From the NCBI GenBank assembly GCA_964396385.1, contig CAYNFH010000021.1:1-47426 (forward strand): a stretch of DNA of 47,426 nt. The letters are read 5' to 3'. Every line of letters starts with the position of its first letter. Positions within the stretch are counted from its first letter, which is position 1. Source of the stretch: CAYNFH01 sp964396385. GTDB taxonomy: Bacteria; Armatimonadota; Chthonomonadetes; Chthonomonadales; CAJBBX01. Below, piece by piece: positions 45,609 to 47,426 of the stretch. The notes below the pieces were generated by a model. That model saw only the letters and a list, made by a program, of their open reading frames with translations, made no database searches and was not told the origin of the DNA. The translations under genes and the position numbers were made by a program.

Positions 45609-47426
45609 TTAGTGGTTGTTCGCCGTAAGTCCCGTCCAGTCGTCCGTGCGGAACGGGGAGGCCGGGAGGCCGGACTTGTTGTAGAGGTTGGCAACGGGGT
45701 TGTTTGCCCAGGCGTACCGTACCGCCACCGGGTTGGACACCTGCGGCGAGGAGACCACCACCGTGTTGCCTTCGATGCGCGAGTCCGCCCATACGAAGTG
45801 GTGGTCCGGCCCCGCGATGGCGAACCCGTTGGAACGCAGCGCGGCGCTGTCCAGCTTCTCCCGGGCGGCCGCGTCCGCCGCGGACATCTGAATGAGCTCC
45901 CCGCTCGGGGCCTGGAGCGTCTGCTTCCATACCAGCCCGCCGTCCGCGTGGTCGAAGGTGAGGCGGATGGCATTGCCCTCCTTCTTCATGGAGCGGTAGG
46001 CGGGGCCGGAGTACTCCACGTTCTTCTTGCGGTAGCCGATGGCGAGGGCGTCCAGCGCCAGCCGCCTGCCCACCTCCTGCTTATTCTTGGGGTGGATGTC
46101 CGCGGCGTCACCGATGTCGATAGAGAGGGCGAGAGCAGTGTTGGGCACGTGCTGACTAGTAAGGAGCTGCGCCTCCCGGAGTTGCTGCCACCCCTGGTCC
46201 TGGGGCTGGTCGTTCATGGCCATGAAGTCGGCGAGCTGGACGATGAAAAAGGGAAAGTCGCCTTCGCCCCAACGGCTCCTCCAGTCCGCGATCATGGTGG
46301 GTAGCAGCGTGCGGTACTGGTAGGCGCGGCCCGCGTTGGATTCGCCCTGGTACCAGATCGCGCCCTTGATGCCGTAGGGCAGCACGGGCGCGATCATGCC
46401 GTTGTAGAGGACCGTGGGCAGGTTGGGGTTGTTGGTCACCTGGACCGGCACCGGGGTGGCCTGCTTGAGGTCCACTCCCACCCGGTATTGCCAGTCTCCC
46501 GCGAGGCTGATGGGCGACTGGCCCGGTATCTCAAGAGACATCTGGTCCGCCCTTCCGTTCAGTCCGCCGGCGCCGCCGGTATCCAGCACGCGGACGGCAA
46601 TGACGTTGCGCCCCGGATGCAGCGCGCCGGCCGGGAGCCGGTAGTTGCGAGGGGCGCTATACAGTTCCAGGCCGCCTACGGGCCGGCCGTTGACGTACGT
46701 AGTGTCTCTGTCGTCGATAGGCCCAAGGTGTAGGACGGCGGGCTTGCCGGCGGCGGACTCCGGCAGGTCTACCTCCTTGCGGAACCACACCACCCCGTCA
46801 AAGTCCGGCAGGCCCGCGTCCTCCCAGGCGGTGGGCAGCCGCATGGTCTTCCAGCCGGTGGTATCCAGGTCCGCAACGGCCCACGTGCTTCCGGCCGAGC
46901 CGGGGTCGTTGCGCTCATACCAGGCGGCAGTCTGTCGCTGGAAGGCATCCGCGCTGCGGTCCGAGCTGGCGCGCATCGCGTCGATCTGCGCAAGGGCGGG
47001 ACCGAAGTCGGCCATCTTCGCAAGGGCATCCTGGCTGGTCCACGCCTCGGCGGGCGTGCCGCCCCAGGAGGTGTGGATGAGGCCGATCGGCACGTGGAGC
47101 TGCTGGTAGAGGTCCCGGCCGAAGAAGTAGGCGACGGCGCTGAAGCCGCCCCATCCGCCCGTGCTCACTGTCTGAGGCGTGCAGACCAGCCACTGGCCCT
47201 CCGTGGTGGAACGCGGCGCCAGTGCGATGGTCTTGGTGACCGTATAGAGGCGGATGTTGGGGTAGTTGGCCTCGGCGATCTCTCGCTGGGCGTAGTTGAC
47301 ATTGCCGATGCCCATCTCCATGTTGGACTGGCCGGAGCAGACCCAGACCTCGCCCACCATGACATTGTTGAGCGTTACGGTCTCCAGGCCGCTCACGGTG
47401 AGGGTATAAGGGCCGCCGGCCGAGAG
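45609..47426 (-). CDS. Sialate O-acetylesterase-like SGNH esterase (5' end beyond window)
   Basis: The frame enters from the right edge; the visible part is 605 residues. It begins LSAGGPYTLTV, then NNVMVGEVWVCSGQSNMEMG (the block I Ser, GQSNM), VPIGLIHTSWGGTPAEAW, a jelly-roll insert (VVWFRKEVDLPESAAGKPAV, LHLGPIDDRDTTYVNGRPVG), GAIWYQGESNAGRAYQYRTL (GxSN), FPFFIVQLADFMAM and SIDIGDAADIHPKNKQEVG with the DxH pair. This is the sialate O-acetylesterase (SASA) type, removing acetyl groups from sialic acid or acetylated plant sugars, in keeping with the GH127 enzyme as carbohydrate catabolism. The missing 5' end should hold a signal peptide. Confidence 0.9.
   Translation of the reverse strand, partial: LSAGGPYTLTVSGLETVTLNNVMVGEVWVCSGQSNMEMGIGNVNYAQREIAEANYPNIRLYTVTKTIALAPRSTTEGQWLVCTPQTVSTGGWGGFSAVAYFFGRDLYQQLHVPIGLIHTSWGGTPAEAWTSQDALAKMADFGPALAQIDAMRASSDRSADAFQRQTAAWYERNDPGSAGSTWAVADLDTTGWKTMRLPTAWEDAGLPDFDGVVWFRKEVDLPESAAGKPAVLHLGPIDDRDTTYVNGRPVGGLELYSAPRNYRLPAGALHPGRNVIAVRVLDTGGAGGLNGRADQMSLEIPGQSPISLAGDWQYRVGVDLKQATPVPVQVTNNPNLPTVLYNGMIAPVLPYGIKGAIWYQGESNAGRAYQYRTLLPTMIADWRSRWGEGDFPFFIVQLADFMAMNDQPQDQGWQQLREAQLLTSQHVPNTALALSIDIGDAADIHPKNKQEVGRRLALDALAIGYRKKNVEYSGPAYRSMKKEGNAIRLTFDHADGGLVWKQTLQAPSGELIQMSAADAAAREKLDSAALRSNGFAIAGPDHHFVWADSRIEGNTVVVSSPQVSNPVAVRYAWANNPVANLYNKSGLPASPFRTDDWTGLTANNH

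Overview
This is a high-GC bacterial segment. Start codons are a free mix of ATG, GTG and TTG, most behind clear GGAGG-type ribosome sites. Gene content (a SigH-like sigma factor, FlgM under a cyclic-di-GMP riboswitch, ParA/ParB, DUF1844, GH127, a sialate O-acetylesterase, lipoprotein peptide-binding proteins, many short GTG/TTG-started secreted proteins) fits a free-living environmental bacterium. My best guess is the Armatimonadota or a neighbouring phylum; this is inference and no rRNA or marker gene is present to prove it.

Layout. 1-5040: 3' part of a membrane glycosyltransferase, sigH-like gene, divergent promoters, a c-di-GMP-I riboswitch leading into flgM, then parA-parB-NUDIX. 5181-5694: a broken IS200-like element between two hairpins. 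5714-16445, all on minus: a large secreted protein, three tandem peptide-binding lipoproteins, the two DppB/DppC-type permeases and an endonuclease/exonuclease/phosphatase-fold protein. 16554-19674: aspartate-type aminotransferase, pyroglutamyl peptidase, L,D-transpeptidase. 19734-22606: pyrK - nitrilase-like - pyrD. 22725-30999: cytochrome c, a broken DUF3618-like gene, membrane and secreted proteins, a phosphoesterase, an alcohol dehydrogenase and a P-type ATPase relic. 31001-33516: an unusual feo iron operon with FeoB split in two and a 31-residue membrane peptide in front. 33938-35283: a papain/transglutaminase-like protein and a secreted thioredoxin-like protein whose CxxC motif starts with an in-frame TGA, a strong selenocysteine candidate. 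35454-37739: Cys-rich YHS-like peptide, ArsR regulator, ClC channel. 38018-47426: CDF transporter, GH127 hydrolase, methyltransferase, ABC-F ATPase, RdgB, DUF1844 and a sialate O-acetylesterase running off the right edge.

A second layer runs through the whole window: at least seven families of short (7-11 bp unit) tandem repeats, usually as two inverted arms around a short core, placed exactly at gene ends. Their arms supply stop codons (flgM, three dpp-cluster or pyr genes, the L,D-transpeptidase), an ATGA start/stop coupling, N-terminal residues, and in three secreted proteins the coding sequence in or next to the signal peptide. Other copies have expanded a riboswitch loop and the linker of the ABC-F protein. 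This repeat layer and the TGA-containing thioredoxin-like gene are the most interesting observations.
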